Origin: Peptoniphilus sp034090345
GTDB taxonomy: Bacteria; Bacillota; Clostridia; Tissierellales; Peptoniphilaceae
Length of the DNA: 5,974 nucleotides
Assembly (NCBI RefSeq): GCF_034090345.1
Contig: NZ_JAXDSS010000053.1
Span: 1 to 5,974 of the forward strand
Reading direction: 5' to 3'
Every line of letters starts with the position of its first letter. Position 1 is the first letter of the stretch. The notes beneath the pieces were generated by a model. That model did no database searches. It was not told the DNA's origin and saw nothing but the letters and a program-made list of their open reading frames with translations. A program made the position numbers and the translations under genes. Positions 5,488-5,974 of the stretch are shown here, in pieces.

Positions 5488-5974
5488 TTACCTCCCAGCA
5501 ACAAAAGTCAATCTACTGCATTTAGCTAAATCAACTCTATTACTATAATCATCAAAAGTTTTTACATTATACCCTATTTCTTTTAATTTATCTATAATAT
5601 AATCTGTCTCATATGCTTTTTGAAAGTGCTCTTCATAAAATCTATCATATAAATATCCTACTTCTTTAAAAAAGTTTACAGAATAAGTGTTTAAACATTC
5701 TTTTTCATCATAAAAATTTTCCCAGATATAAAATACTCCATCACTTTCATCAACATACGTCTCTTTCATTGTTTCAAATTTATATATTGAATTCATATCA
5801 AAAATAAATAGACCACCATCATTTAAATGCTCGTAAACCCATTTAAATAATTTTTCTAATTCTTCTTCTTTCAAAATATAATTTATTGAATCACAACTTG
5901 ATACAACTAAGTCATATTTTACATTGAACATTAAATTTTGCATATCTTGTTTATAAAAATTAACACTCTTATTT
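5488..5974 (-). CDS. Class I SAM-dependent methyltransferase, 5' part cut off by the window edge
   Basis: The visible part is 161 residues. The frame stays open to the window edge, so the internal ATG at 5943 is not the real start; ten or more residues before it (NKSVNFYKQD) belong to the protein. Rossmann-fold methyltransferase features are visible: VNFYKQDM resembles the strand ending in an acidic residue near the adenine, followed by YDLVVSSCDSINYIL (motif with the DS-INYI signature of this subfamily) and LNDGGLFIFDMNS (post-motif III). The later IWEN segment is also common in the group. The SAM-binding glycine motif lies outside the window. The substrate is unknown and should not be guessed from this fragment. 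It is the gene directly upstream of hslO and almost certainly co-transcribed with it. Confidence 0.88.
   Translation of the reverse strand, partial: NKSVNFYKQDMQNLMFNVKYDLVVSSCDSINYILKEEELEKLFKWVYEHLNDGGLFIFDMNSIYKFETMKETYVDESDGVFYIWENFYDEKECLNTYSVNFFKEVGYLYDRFYEEHFQKAYETDYIIDKLKEIGYNVKTFDDYSNRVDLAKCSRLTFVAGR

Noticed and set aside
5487..5504. Longer hslO start at 5504 adding six residues
   Set aside because: The added residues overlap the methyltransferase stop and are encoded by the ribosome binding site of the ATG at 5486, which matches the family N-terminus.
5941..5943. ATG at 5943 as the start of the methyltransferase
   Set aside because: The frame continues upstream to the window edge with family-like sequence, and starting here would remove most of the SAM-binding fold.

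Overview
The window reads as ordinary chromosomal housekeeping and biosynthetic DNA from a low-GC Gram-positive anaerobe, most likely of the Clostridia/Tissierellia type. The base composition is strongly AT-rich. Arg is mostly AGA, and genes are preceded by strong GGAGG-type ribosome binding sites and packed tightly in operons. L28 is the four-cysteine zinc form, and the tRNA gene encodes its own CCA. Species cannot be fixed from the sequence alone. I see no mobile element, CRISPR array, integrase or defence gene.

Left block (1-3955, minus strand): a compact operon proB-proA-thrC-thrB, read right to left. Glutamate 5-kinase (proB) overlaps gamma-glutamyl phosphate reductase (proA). proA is 2 nt from threonine synthase (thrC), which overlaps homoserine kinase (thrB) by 7 nt; thrB leaves the window at base 1. 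proB and proA carry out the first two steps of proline synthesis from glutamate. thrB and thrC carry out the last two steps of threonine synthesis from homoserine. The two pathways share no step, so one transcript appears to serve two amino acids.

Central divergent region (3956-4192): this contains a good minus-strand promoter (TTGACA, 17 nt, TATATT). Its -35 box lies inside a 36-bp near-perfect dyad (4039-4074), which looks like an operator for an unidentified repressor. A second, weaker minus-strand promoter lies closer to proB. In the other direction an extended -10 promoter (4103-4132) drives rpmB through a short leader that can form two small hairpins, the second including part of the ribosome binding site.

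Right-centre (4193-4607): rpmB (ribosomal protein L28), a terminator-like hairpin, a 14-bp perfect palindrome, tRNA-Phe(GAA) with CCA, and a strong terminator that sits between the tRNA and the convergent hslO.

Right block (4608-5974, minus strand): the 3' part of a class I SAM-dependent methyltransferase gene, followed after 1 nt by hslO (redox chaperone Hsp33). The hslO ribosome binding site lies in the last codons of the methyltransferase gene.

The most useful lead is the dyad over the proBA-thrCB promoter. I do not see strong evidence for an undescribed multi-gene system here.
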